Shown: piece after piece, positions 10,901 to 24,071 of the stretch | Layout: each line of letters opens with the position of its first letter | Numbering within the stretch: the stretch's first letter is position 1 | NCBI GenBank assembly: GCA_001953115.1 | Contig: LSSL01001369.1 | Coordinates: 1-43,738, forward strand | Source of the DNA: Smittium mucronatum | Taxonomy: Eukaryota; Kickxellomycota; Harpellomycetes; Harpellales; Legeriomycetaceae | DNA: 43,738 nt | Reading direction: 5' to 3' | Position numbers and translations under genes: made by a program | Notes under the pieces: generated by a model | The model's database searches: none | Told to the model about the DNA's origin: nothing | Seen by the model: the letters and a program-made list of their open reading frames with translations, nothing else

Positions 10901-13900
10901 TAGAAACTAAAAAAAATAAATTATAAGCATTAAAGCTTTCAGATACAGTTTAATAAAAGCTTGATTAATTATTATTATATCAATAACATAAATAAAAAAA
11001 GTTTCGGATTTTTTAATTTATATTAATTTTAAGATTTTTTGAACAGTCAAAATAATCGATATTTATTAGTGTTTTGAGAATTTAGGGCATATTTACATAT
11101 AGGGCAGCTAATAATACATGAATGGTTGAATTAATATTTTGTTAAAAATAATATAATCATTTTAAAAAATTTTAGATGTTTTTAAGCATTGGGAGACTGA
11201 TTTATTTGATAAATTTTAGTCAAAAAAAAATCATTTTTTTTTCATGATTTTTTCAGGTTTTTTAAAGCTTATGTTCTATATTTAAGTTCATATGGTTAAT
11301 ATTTTTTAGAAGTTTAAGGTATGATATTATATGATTTTTGGACTAGAATAAGCTTGAGGGAGTTGAAAAATTATGTACAATTAGTTATATTTTTCCGCAA
11401 AAAAAACAGGTAAGTTTTCAATTTTTGAATAAAGATATAAATATATACGTAATTTTGGTTACATAAAGAATTTTTTGGATCTTAGAATGGATGAGGCTAA
11501 TTTTTATTAAATAATTACTAGTTTTATAAATTAAACAATGTTAAATTTTTTTTAAGATATTAGAATTTTATATTTAGAAAACTATAGATTTAAAAATAAA
11601 ATGGATAAATATAGTTTATCATTTATTAAGCATTTCATTTTATAGAAATTTCCTAGAATTAAAAGATCGAATTTTCAAATATGAGAAAAATTTCCAATTC
11701 TTTATTTGTGATTTTTAATTAAATTCGTAAAATCAGATAACTTTATATGTAAAATGGGTTTTAAAGATTTTTTCGCAAAATGTTTCTATATTTATTAGAA
11801 AATTTTATTTGGGTATAAAATAAAGAAGAAAAGTTTGAAAATAAAAAAAAACCCATTAATATATCTGAAATTAAAAATCAATTTATCTAATCGATATACT
11901 TGCACGAATGAAATAAACTGTGATAACTTTGTATTTTTCACTATTAAGAACGTATCAAACTCTAGATTAAATAACAATATTACAAGATAAAGAAAAATAT
12001 CAAATTATTATGAGTTAAGGCAGATAATTTTTTAAAAAAAAAATTAAAAAATAATATAATAGTTATAATATTAATGAAAAAAAATATAACAAATATCGAT
12101 TAAAATATTTTATGAATGAAAATAAATTAAAAATATAGAAAGGAGTATCATAGATATGGGTGATACATAAATTAAATAGGTATAATAAAATGATTTTTGT
12201 ACTGTATCCCTAATTATTAAACCAAAACATCAATGTTAATAAACCTCTTAAAATTTGAGAGAAATAAATTTAAACCCGAATTATTATAATAATTTTTTAC
12301 TTATAGCGTAAATATTGAGAATAAAAAAAGACCACGAATTTCTAAAAAGAGAGGTAATTTCTAATAATTTACTATTTGAAATTCTATAAAACTATCTTGC
12401 ACAAAATTAATGATATTATATAATATATAATATATCTAAATCACTAGTCAAAAAAGTTTAAAATTAATTAAAAATAGTTAAATAATTATAATATATTATA
12501 AAGGGATTATTTAATCAGAAAAGCTGATATCTATAAATGTCCAAAATTAAAATAATATATTATGAATAGCTATAATCCAAAGAAAAAAAAGCTAAAATCA
12601 GGATTACTATTTTAAATAATCGGAGTAATTATAATGTCCGAATAAGTTTCCGTGTAAAAATAGGAATATTTACAATTATAAATTAATTCTTCAAAAATGA
12701 TTATTAGATTGAACAAATTATAACAAAATTGTAAGAGCGATTATTTTTGGATGGGATAATAGTATAAAAAAGTTTAGATAAATTATTTCATTTTTCAAAA
12801 ATTTATATCAATTGATGATTAATTTCCTAAAATTTGTACGATATTTTTTTTAATTAAAATAAATAAAAGAAAGGAAAATTTGCATAAACTTAGTTTTAGT
12901 CTTAAATGAATTATTCTATTAAAATCAGTCAAAGTTTTTTTAATATAATCTTTCTATAAATAAATATGTATATTATCAAATAAAAATTATACCATATAAT
13001 TCCTTTGATTGATTCATTCATCGATATGATGAATTGGCTATTATATATTAAATTTTCTAATTAATATGCTGATAAACTTAAATTAATAAACAGTGCGAAT
13101 TCAAATAAAAATCTTCAATACATGAACCGTTAATGTGAAATAGAAAGCTTTTTTTTATAATTAATTTTTAAAAAAATGGTAAAAAAAGGCGAGAAAATAT
13201 CCATTTACAAAAAAAGAATAGATTGAAATTTTTTTGTGATTTTAAAATATGGAAAAGGTGATTCAGAAATGAATAATGACTATTACTCTAGGTAAACCAG
13301 TATAATTTATGTATATTAAGTATAAAATATTTTGAAAACAAGCAATAAGAAAGGGGATGTTATTTAGTAATATTTCTCAAAAAATAACAATAAGCTCACA
13401 TAAAAATGAAAAATTTCCCAAATGAATAAATTGAAAATTTTATAATTAATTCAAATAAGAATTTTTTTTAGTATGATATTTTGTCAAATTAAACTTTATA
13501 ATTCAGCATTACTGAAATCATTAACTTAAATAGCTATCTTAAAAATTTTTTTATAGACTACTTGAATTTTTTTTTGAAATGAGTAAATTATATTATTTAA
13601 AATTTCTTGATAGATTAGTGATCTAAAAAATATATTTAAATAAAAATAATTAAAAATTATTAAATCTATATATATTTAGTTTTTGAAAAAATAAAAATCT
13701 ATTTGAGATTTTAATGACATTATGTTTAGTTTTCTATATAATCTAATTAATGAAATCGATATTATTGGAAAAAAGAAAATTTTCAAAATATATATATAAA
13801 TTTCCAAACAGATTATTTCTAAATCCTACAAAAATTAAATATTAAATACGCATCGATTTGAGTAGTAAAAAAATTCATCATATTCATTGTAGATCCACTT

Positions 13901-15864
13901 TTCCAAAAATGCAATATTTTTTTATTTCAGAATTAAAGTTTTTTTTTACAACTACTAAAAAAATAAAATAAGTTAAGAGTAGAATTGCTAAACGATACAG
14001 TTTAAATTTTTATAATCAGTTATAATTGTGTTTAGAGGATTTAAGTCTTTTGAAAAACTCACACCTTAATAAATATTTTGAAATAAGATTGGATATTTTA
14101 TTTTTCCGAGAAATATATCATAAGTAATCAATATCAGAAACTAATTAATTAATGGAATTAATATAATTTTTTTAGAAAAAGAGATTTTTCTAAGCTTCTT
14201 AAAAATATTTTTATTAACAATTTATATCTAAAAGTTATCTGATTTCTTAAAAAAAGAGTGTTAAGGTTATGAATAATTAAAAATTGAATAATTTAAATTA
14301 TAGCTCAAAAAAATATTTAGGTTATTATTGAAATATTAATTTATGTATATTATTAATAATTGTTTTTTAATATTATAAAAGTATGGGGAAAAGTAAAATT
14401 TAAAAATGTTAAATAGATTAAAAAAATAGAAAATATTTTTTTGAGAAAAATTTATACTATAACTGCTTCTTTGAAAGTTTTATTATGAAAAATTTTCCTT
14501 TAAAATTTCAAAAAATATTAACTAATGGTTATCAGATGTCTAAAAAAATAGTTAATTATTAACAAAACTATAGAAATTTTTTTTTTAACTCATTCCATCT
14601 TCAATTAATTTTATTTTATGTACAAAATAATAATAATAGTAACATTTTTTTTTCAAATTTTCTTATTCTTTAAATATTTAAAAAATTAGAGTCATTATTC
14701 AACCTCCTTATTTTAATTATAGCCATTTTGTTAATTAAAAGCTTTATCAGAATAAAAAAATTTTATTGGCTAGATTTATATATTTTTTTATCTTATTATA
14801 TATGCAATATTAACATAGTATTAAACGCAGTTATCAATTAGAGAATATAAAATTTAATAAAAAAAATTCTCTAAAAAATTGATATAGTAGGGAATATTTC
14901 ATTTATAAGTGAAAAAATGAATAAATTTTTTTTTGCAGTCTTATTCTATTTATTTTTATGGAAGTCTAAATTGGGTTAAAAAATAAAAATTTTATTTAAA
15001 GAAAGGTCGTGATTTAACTAAAAATATACAATTTCGAGTTAAATTTAAACTTTTTAAATATTCTATTGATTAATTTAAACTTAAAAAGAAACGAATTGTT
15101 CTTTAATTTATTATTTAAATTTTGTAATATACTTTATTCTATACAAATAATTCGAAATAAATGACTTTTTTACACAAAACCCTGAAGCTTGATAACGTGG
15201 TTGAATTTTTTAATAATCAAATAAATGGTTTTTTTATATTTTTAAAATAAATCAGAAATAACAAAAAATTGGCCAAATAATCTCAATAATCAAGATAAGG
15301 GGAGCTAATTACTAAATATTAAAGCGTTATGGAAATATAGGATTTTTTTCTCAAGATTCAAAGGCTAGGTAAAATGCCAATATTTATCTATTATAATAAA
15401 TTTCAATTCAATTCAATTCAATTCAAGAAAATAGCCCATAAAACTGTTGTATATAAGAACTCTTTTTTTAATTTTATTTTTTAAAAAAATCATTAAATCA
15501 AGGTAGTAAAAAAATCCATTTGGGGGGTTTGCAGACATCTTAAATAAATTTACTGTATTCATTGCTCGTATATCTTCAACCAAAAATTAAATTTGGTGTT
15601 TTATATAATTTTTGATTATTTAAACAGCCAATTCATGCAAATTTTTAAGATTTTTAGTACTAAAAAATGTTAATAATGCTTATAACCTAGATGGATATTT
15701 TACATTTATATAGTAATTTTTTTCGTGAAACTTGATTTTCAGAATTTTTAGCGGATTGATAAAATAAATCTTCGAGTCGATATGAGTTTTTTTAAAATAT
15801 CTTTTTTTTTTGGTATAGAATTTATTTAAAATATTTAAAAGCTAATAAAAACTGTAAAAATACG
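10901..15864. other. AT-rich gene desert, segment 3
   Basis: Nothing supportable as a gene. Holds AT-rich imperfect palindromes (for example around 12413-12436), many homopolymer A and T runs, and a five-base tandem repeat at 15402-15426. Frames are cut by frequent stops on both strands. Confidence 0.6.
15402..15426. repeat. TTCAA tandem repeat (5 units)
   Basis: Five exact consecutive copies of TTCAA on the plus strand. Confidence 0.92.
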
Positions 15865-16254
15865 CTAAAAAGAATAAAATATAAATTTAATTCTTTCTCC
15901 TCTCTGTCGCTCTAGTGGCTCAGTATCCAGTGGATTTTGTTTCAAAGGGGCTGGTGATTCATTTATAACTTTCAATATAGGCAATATAAAAATACGAATG
16001 CCGTGCGTAATTTTAACTTTTTTCCAACTCAATGTTCTGTTCGGCGGCGCCAACATGAAGCTGACTAAAGTATTTTTTAGTCTCTCCACAAAGAGTTTCC
16101 CAACTAGTTCCAACCGAAATTCATTAGGCGAGAAATATCCCAGTATGTTATAATTTTGATCAATTCCGGTATAATTTTTTTTAGGTACTTTTCGGATCTT
16201 GAAAAAGTTGAATTGAAAATATTTTATAAGATTATTCAGATATTTTAAACCGAA
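15865..16254 (-). pseudogene. 129-codon open frame in a GC-richer island; probable mobile-element fragment
   Basis: The minus-strand frame is open from the codon after a TGA (16257-16255) to the TAG at 15865. It has no ATG until a methionine deep inside (SFMLAPPNRTLSWKKVK), so it cannot be a complete gene as it stands. From about 16145 down to 15890 the DNA is far richer in G and C than anything within kilobases, with CpG-containing runs such as GGCGGCGCC. The last residues after RQRGER pass abruptly into AT-rich filler. The residue composition is that of a real protein (NEFRLELVGKLFVERLKN, NESPAPLKQNPLD). I cannot name the family. A truncated retroelement or transposon protein is the likeliest explanation; a host gene fragment is possible. 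Confidence 0.45.
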
Positions 16255-16709
16255 TCAGTATCACCCTTAAGTATATGCTTTAAAAATAAACATTAAATAT
16301 GCTAACTGAAAATGAATCTTACTAACCTATTATTATTGATTATAAAATGATGCGAATAAATAAAAAATGAATTTATGAAATTTAAAGTCAATGGAATTTT
16401 AAATTGAACCAACATTTTACATTTCGAATAGATAATTAAATAATGTTAAAATGGTTAATCCACGATCAAGATATTTTAAAAAATTACAGGTAATAAAATA
16501 TTAGAAATAAAAATTATGAAAAAAATATCAAATAAGCTTCATCAAATAATTTTAAAAAATATAATGGAAAAAATTGGAAAAAATTGATAGAATATTGGTA
16601 TACTTTAGGATGTTATTTTTTTTATTGATTATACAAATTAATTATACGATAAAATAATACTATATATTTTATGGATTTTTTGCATTTAATGTATCTGAAA
16701 ATATTAATA

Positions 16710-16762
16710 GATAATTATATATATTATATATAATATATATATAATATACATAATATACATAA
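16710..16762. repeat. AT-rich low-complexity palindromic tract
   Basis: Alternating TA, TAA and ATA units with two tandem AATATACAT copies at the right end. Confidence 0.8.
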
Positions 16763-19700
16763 TAAAAAAAATTTCAATTTTTGATAACTGCAGTTTTTTA
16801 AAAAATAAAAAGATAAAGATTTTTTATAATATATATTCAATTTAATAGAAACGGTTATTTTATTTTAACAATATCAGTGAAGCTGGAGTTTTAAAATAAC
16901 AAAGCTTTCAACTATTCATTAAATTAAAGATTTTTGTTTGATTATAATAGTAATTAAATTTTAATGGATTTCAAACAAAAAAATAATCTAAAAAAATATA
17001 AAGCATACAATTTTCAAATTATGGAGAATTTAGTATAATATTATTTAAAGGAAAAGATGGTTCGTGATTACAAAATTGGTTTTAAGAAAGTTTTCTGGAA
17101 TATGTTCTTAGATTTTTACACATAACTAGGGAAAATATAACGTTTTTTGTAGATTTAAATCGAGAGAAATGATTTTATAAATACATATTTTAAGATTGTA
17201 CAAATGAAATTTGATCTATAATTTGAATTTTTCAAAAAAAAAATAAACTAAAATAAATGTTAATTTTTCCAAAAAAGTTCATAACTCATAAATTTCCGAG
17301 GTTGCCCTCCAATATGTAAAGACATAATCAAAATTTTAAATTATAATTTTGATATAATTTAATGGAAATATATTTATACCAAAAAAAAAAACATTTATAT
17401 TATCAAAATGAGCCTAAAATTTATATAAAAAACTCAGTTTATTATGCTTCTAATCTAAATTTTAACTAGATAATATTAAAATTGACTTTTCCAAATATAG
17501 ATCTTTTTTTCCACTAAATTAAAAATAAAAATAATTTAGTTTATATAAATTAAAAATACAAATAGTTGAATATTATAATTTCCATTAATACAAATATTAT
17601 TTACAACTTTTTATTTGGAAAAAAATAAGTCTCTAGTAAGTCAAAAATTATAACTAATTTTAAAATATTTATGTTTCACAATTTATGTAATTATTAGGAA
17701 TACGGGACTAAATTTGAAAAATAAATTATATATTTGTGTGATTCTTAAATTTATTAGAGCAGATATTTATGTTATTATATTATATTCGTTTAATTATGGT
17801 TAAATGTATTATTATAAATGATCTTCATACCAATATAAATCATTTTATTGAAAATATATCCCATTTTTTAAAACTTTAGGGCTGAAAATACAACCAAACA
17901 GCTAAAAAAATCATTAAGATTATTAAAATGCAACAAGATTTTTTCTTAAGATAAGTGTCAATTCATTTTAATAAAAATAAATCATTTTCTAAATATTTTT
18001 TTCTGTAAAACACAAAAATTATTTGTTATGGAATACAATTAAATTTTAAATGAACTTTATATTAATAGTTAAATAGAATTTTATAAATTCTATAGAATAA
18101 TAAAAAAAAATCAAAATTGAGTGTTAATAAAATAAGAAACCATATAAATATAATATAATAATATTAAAAATATATAAAGGGTATCAAGAGGTATCTTAAG
18201 TGATAATCCGCAAATTAAATTTCTATGTAAAAAATTAGTAAATAAAATCATATATCCATGTATAAAAATTACTGAGGTTTGAAAAATATTTGTCTAAAAA
18301 AATCGGAATTTTATTAAACTTTGGATTTATTTTTTGATATTAATAATTTAAATTATTCTAAAAGATTGATTGGAGTAACGGTATTTACTTGTAAAATAAA
18401 TAAGTTTAAAGAATTCGCTGTAAATATCAAAACGTATCAACAAAAAAAATTTAAGAAAATAATTAAAATAAACATTACATATAAAATAAATGAAAAAAGA
18501 TTAAACATTCGAGCATGAGATCAAATTTAAATTTTTTTTCTTTAAATAAATTTAAACTATGAGATTTTTCAAATATTAAGAAAAAAGATAAAGAGAATTA
18601 TGATATTACATGGGGTCCTAAATAAGATAAAATTTAACGCTAATATCAAGATTATCACTCTCAGATATTGATAATTTCAAATTAAAATCAAAACTGAACT
18701 AAAAAAAATACTTAAAAAATGGAAATTTATACAATTATGATCAAATTTTATTATATCTTAAAATCATATGTTATATAGGAGCTCGATTTTTTCAAATTTA
18801 ATGACACTTAATAAAATCTACATTTTTTTTATAAACTGAACTATGTATATATAGTATTAAAAAAATGAAAATTTAATATTAAGTGGTGTTATTTAGTTTT
18901 TTCTGAAAGTATATATAAGATTTTGAAATTAAAAAATAATTATTATTTTATTTCTTAAATCGATAAATATTTTATTTAATTGTTTAATTTATTTAATAAT
19001 TGGCTTACCCTAATACTTTTCATTTTTATTTATTTTTTCATGCGATTGAATTTATAATTACCTATAAAAACTTTTTGCTATTTTTATTTTTATTAACCAT
19101 TTCTAGATCTTAACGATTAAATATTAAAAATCTCAATATATATATTAAATCGATTTCTTTTATACTGAATATCTTTTTCAACTTATTTGTAAAAAATAAA
19201 AAAAATACATATGAAAACTAAATAATTTAATAGAAAGATAAAACGAAATTAGGTAAAAATTCTAATAATTTAATTTCAATGCATCTTAGATAATCTCTTT
19301 TTTTTACCTCGATAACTTATATTTGCGTATCTGTAAAAAAGTAATTGAAAAATGAATAAACTTAATAATAATAAATAAAATAAAAATTTTAAATTAGTAA
19401 AACCATCATTTACAAGCAATAATCGTTAAATAATTCATTTAAAGTATAAATTTTTAATTTTCAAAGATATAGCAGATTTTTTGGTTAGAATCTGTGGCCA
19501 AATCAATAAAATTTATTTGTATATTTAGATGCGAAAAACCCATATTTAATGTTACAAATTTTCAAATTTACTAAAATCATGAAAATGATATTTTATAATA
19601 AATAATTTTAAATCGGGATTCATGAAAACTAGCAACTGAGATATGTAATTAAATAATTACAAAAATTATTCTTTTAATGTTTTGTGAGAATCCAAAATTT

Positions 19701-20871
19701 ATTGATATAAATAGGTTGCTGCAAAAAAAAATAAAAAACAGGAAAAAAATTTAATTTGAAAATATCATTAATATTGTTAAGAAAAAAAAATCCGCATTAG
19801 TAAATCAATCTATTTTAAAAATTTATTATGAGATTTTTATAGATGCTATTTATGAGGAATATAAATAAAAAAATAGGGAAACATATGTTCAAAAAATTTA
19901 TAGACATTAATTATAAAATAATTACATAAAAAAATGAGTGAAACTAGATCTTAATTATATAAAAAAATGTAAAAAATTATTGAATATTATTTTTAAAAAA
20001 AAGGAAAATGAATATAATTATCAAAAATATACTAAAATATACCGACATTTTTTGAAATATTTATGAAGAAAAACAAAATTAATTTTTTTTATTAATTTTT
20101 TTAAACACAATCCTTACAAAATATAAACTGATAATTATAAAAAGCTACTATAGTAGTTTATTTTTTAATTTATATTTATTATTTTACATTAATTTCAATA
20201 AGTGAAACCCCAAATTATATGGTTAAATGTAAAAAAAGAATCTCAGATAAAAATTAATTAAAAAGATCTTTATATTGTATTTGAAAAATAAAAATGGTGA
20301 AAATTTTATATTTTTAGACTTTTTCAGGCTTCTAATTTTATATGAGGCTATTTAATTTAACTTTTTTCTTTAGATATAATTTCTTAAAATTATTAAAAAC
20401 TTGTTTATTGACAATTTTAAAAGTAAAAATAATATCTAATAATAATTATTTAGCAAATAGTTATCTTTCGAACAACTTTTTTTTTTTAAATAAGTAAACA
20501 ATTTTATGTTTTTTTTCAATTTTTCATAAATTTTATTTAAACCTCTGTAAATTATTTTTATATTGATTATTTTTGACGAGTTTTATAAAATTTAATGTTA
20601 AAAATTTAATAAAATTTTTATAAGATAGGATTTTTTTAAAATATATTTTCTTAATTTAATTTCATATCTTCTTAAATCAATGAAGATATTATAGTTTTGA
20701 TAGATTATAAGGTGAAAATTGATGTATCTTTATATTATAGTTTATTTTAATTCAGATATAATCATTTTTTATAAAAATTTGTTTAAATCAAACTATTAGG
20801 CGTTATTGTTTTCCTAATTTAAAATTCGATTATATTATAATTTTAATTGGTTTTTAAATTAAGATTTTATG

Positions 20872-20896
20872 TTTGCATTCGATATATTTAATATTA
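20872..20896 (+). repeat. left copy of 25-bp direct repeat bordering assembly gap
   Basis: Begins TTTGCATTCGATATATT and ends at the last called base before the gap. It is identical over all 25 bases to 21506-21530. Confidence 0.95.
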
Positions 20897-21505
20897 NNNN
20901 NNNNNNNNNNNNNNNNNNNNNNNNNNNNNNNNNNNNNNNNNNNNNNNNNNNNNNNNNNNNNNNNNNNNNNNNNNNNNNNNNNNNNNNNNNNNNNNNNNNN
21001 NNNNNNNNNNNNNNNNNNNNNNNNNNNNNNNNNNNNNNNNNNNNNNNNNNNNNNNNNNNNNNNNNNNNNNNNNNNNNNNNNNNNNNNNNNNNNNNNNNNN
21101 NNNNNNNNNNNNNNNNNNNNNNNNNNNNNNNNNNNNNNNNNNNNNNNNNNNNNNNNNNNNNNNNNNNNNNNNNNNNNNNNNNNNNNNNNNNNNNNNNNNN
21201 NNNNNNNNNNNNNNNNNNNNNNNNNNNNNNNNNNNNNNNNNNNNNNNNNNNNNNNNNNNNNNNNNNNNNNNNNNNNNNNNNNNNNNNNNNNNNNNNNNNN
21301 NNNNNNNNNNNNNNNNNNNNNNNNNNNNNNNNNNNNNNNNNNNNNNNNNNNNNNNNNNNNNNNNNNNNNNNNNNNNNNNNNNNNNNNNNNNNNNNNNNNN
21401 NNNNNNNNNNNNNNNNNNNNNNNNNNNNNNNNNNNNNNNNNNNNNNNNNNNNNNNNNNNNNNNNNNNNNNNNNNNNNNNNNNNNNNNNNNNNNNNNNNNN
21501 NNNNN
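20897..21505. other. assembly gap, 609 N
   Basis: Run of unknown bases. Any reading frame drawn across it is meaningless. Because the same 25 bases flank it on both sides, the length may not be real. Confidence 0.99.
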
Positions 21506-21530
21506 TTTGCATTCGATATATTTAATATTA
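21506..21530 (+). repeat. right copy of 25-bp direct repeat bordering assembly gap
   Basis: Starts at the first called base after the gap and repeats 20872-20896 exactly. Confidence 0.95.
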
Positions 21531-21543
21531 TTAAAATTTTCAA

Positions 21544-21563
21544 CGTATATATATATATATACG
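21544..21563. repeat. perfect 20-bp palindrome CG(TA)8CG
   Basis: Eight TA units capped by CG on both sides, starting 14 bases after the right gap-flanking repeat. Confidence 0.9.
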
Positions 21564-23019
21564 AATAAATATAATTTCTCCTCCATGTTATGATACCCTA
21601 GAATTTTTTTTTTATTGATAAAGAATTACTTTAAAAGAACAAAAATCATATGATATAAATTTCGTATTTTAGAAAAAATTATACATAATTTAAAAGAATT
21701 CGTTAAAAAAAAGTCTACAGCCTTTATTAAGTAGATGGGAAGTCAGGTTAATCTTTGGAATCATTAGATTTTTTTGATAAGTACTATTTAAAGAAAAAAA
21801 AATCAATTTATATGTATTTAAAAGATTCAAAAATACGAAAAAAAAATACTAAATCATTCTTGAATTTATTACACATAATATTTCATAATCGAGTAGCCAT
21901 ATCTTATTAAAATTTTGTGATAATATATATTTTAATACAAAAAAATAACAAATCCTGGATATAGCTTAAATTAACTTTCAATTGATTTAATTATTTGATT
22001 TGTTTCTCAAAAAAAATTGCTTATTAAAGAAAGAGTTTCATAAGAGCCTCAAATTTTTAATAAAATAAACGAAAAATAAAATTGATTTTACTTGTAAATA
22101 ATTATAATTCAGATATTATAGCTATTTTTTCAATATTACAAAATTTATTATAAAAAATAAAATAAAGAATTAAGTTACAATTTATCTTTACCAAATAAAA
22201 AATAGCTGAAATATTAATGTACTTTTAGATAAATATTCTAAAATAAGGAATCAAAGAAAGCGATTTGCAGTACATTAATTTCCAGATCCATTCTCTCCTG
22301 TATTTCCAATTAATTGACTACCTTTTTTCGAATAAATAAAAATAAAATTTTTATAAGAATGGTTTTTTTTTAAAATATATAACTAGATTTTTTTTGTCTT
22401 TTATCTAAGTTATGTTCGCTAAAATTTAAAAAAAAAAAATTTCAAAAAATATGGTATTATTTAAAAAAATATTGGAAATCTAAAACCGTTTAATATATAA
22501 AAATTAAGTATTATAAATTTCTTTTTCTTTCTTTCATAAAGAAGTTAAAAAAATTCATATAATACTTTTAATTACAAGAAAACTTTAAAAATTGATATAT
22601 AAAAACATCTCATTTTTTAAAAGGGATAAAATATGCTAATTTTTCTCCACATTAATGAAAGTCTATAATTATAATTAACTTTATTTAAATTCATTTTAAA
22701 GTGTAATTTTCCAAAACCAAATAATTTTAAAACTCATTCATTTTAAATTACTTACACTCAAGAAAAAAACAAGGTTTTTTTTTTCGATTGAATCAAAAAA
22801 TAGACATAAAAACCCCAAATTAAATCCCCCAAAATAACTTTTCTGTTTATAATTTCTTAAATATAAGGAAATAAAAACTAAAGAATGGGATTAAAAGAAA
22901 TTATATTATATTTTATTAATATTTAGAAAAAATAAAGAGAATATTTTTAAAGTTTTCTGAGCTTTTTAAAATATTTTTTTCTATATAAATTATCTTATCT
23001 CTAGAAAAAAAAATAGGAT

Positions 23020-23131
23020 ACCAACTTAATTGAAGATTTATAAAAAGAAAAATTTCGTTTTTTTTGGATTTTTTTGGATTAATAATATTTTTTTAGCCTT
23101 TTTATTATTATAAACCTTCAATTAAGTTGGT
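23020..23131. repeat. inverted repeat / hairpin with 24-bp arms
   Basis: The left arm at 23020-23043 (beginning ACCAACTTAATTGAAG) pairs with 23108-23131, with one A/C mismatch in 24 positions. The 64-nt loop is T-rich with a doubled GGATTTTTTT. The ends resemble the terminal inverted repeats of a small non-autonomous element, but no clean target-site duplication is visible. A structured RNA is an alternative. Confidence 0.75.
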
Positions 23132-24071
23132 TACACAATGCGATTTTTTTACTGATAAATAAATACAATGTATTGATTTTAATTATGGAACATTGAGAAG
23201 ATGGTATCCGTATTTTTTTTCAGAAATTCGGCTTCCATTTATTATTTTCTTAACAGGATAAAATTCGAGATAAGTAGGAAAAATATTTAATTTTAATACT
23301 CCGGTATTCATATCATTTACAATGGTAAAAATTCTGCTTGAAAAGTAAAAAAAAAAAAACTATTTTTTTTACAAAAAAACCTAATCTAAATCACAAAATA
23401 AAACAATATAAAGGTAAAAAAAAGTTCCATTTAATAAAATCTCTAATTATATTAGTTAAAATATAACTTTTATTTTTATATAAGATGTTTAAACATGAAT
23501 TTAGATCGCCATGGTTACTTTTTTTTTAATGAAGGTGAAAATGAGGACATATTTTTATTTTAAAAATTTAAAAATCATCATCCCCTTATTAGCGAATTTA
23601 TAAAATCAATTCTGTGAACTAAAAATATAAAAATTTAATGGAATAATAAATCTCGAATAACGAACAAATCATTTATTTGATTTATATTTGAATTAAGCAT
23701 TTGGATAGACCAAATATAACTATGTGAGCTAATATTATCATTGGGCTGCACTTGTATAGGGGTTAAAATTAGAATGAATTCATTAAAATTGTTAAAATTT
23801 TTATGATTAATATGTTTTGGATTGTAAAAGTCAATGAAATTCGATGATAGTTATGTGATCTTATTAAATTGAAATAACCTAAATATCATATTAATATTTT
23901 TGAGTTGAATATTGGAAGAAATTCTGTTAGATCTTTTTAATAAAAATAAAAAAATCAAATTTAATATTTTTTAAGATATCATGAACTCATAAAATTTTTT
24001 TTTGAAGCAGATAAAAATGCCATAATAATGGTTAAAAAAGAGAAAAAAAAAGTTATTAGAAAAGTATCAAA

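Larger units (their letters stand above)
16255..20896. other. AT-rich gene desert, segment 4
   Basis: No gene seen. Contains a long AT palindromic tract at about 16710-16762 with a duplicated AATATACAT unit. A frame at 18321-18518 starts only with TTG and has no coding character. Confidence 0.6.
21531..24071. other. AT-rich spacer downstream of the secreted-protein gene
   Basis: No gene seen. Holds a palindromic TA microsatellite at 21544-21563 and a long hairpin at 23020-23131. The part next to 24072 must contain the 3' untranslated region and polyadenylation site of the minus-strand gene, but A/T-rich signals are too common to pick one. Confidence 0.55.

Noticed and set aside
20854..21586. 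Reading frames of 217 to 231 codons across the run of N.
   Set aside because: They consist of unknown bases and are artefacts of the gap.
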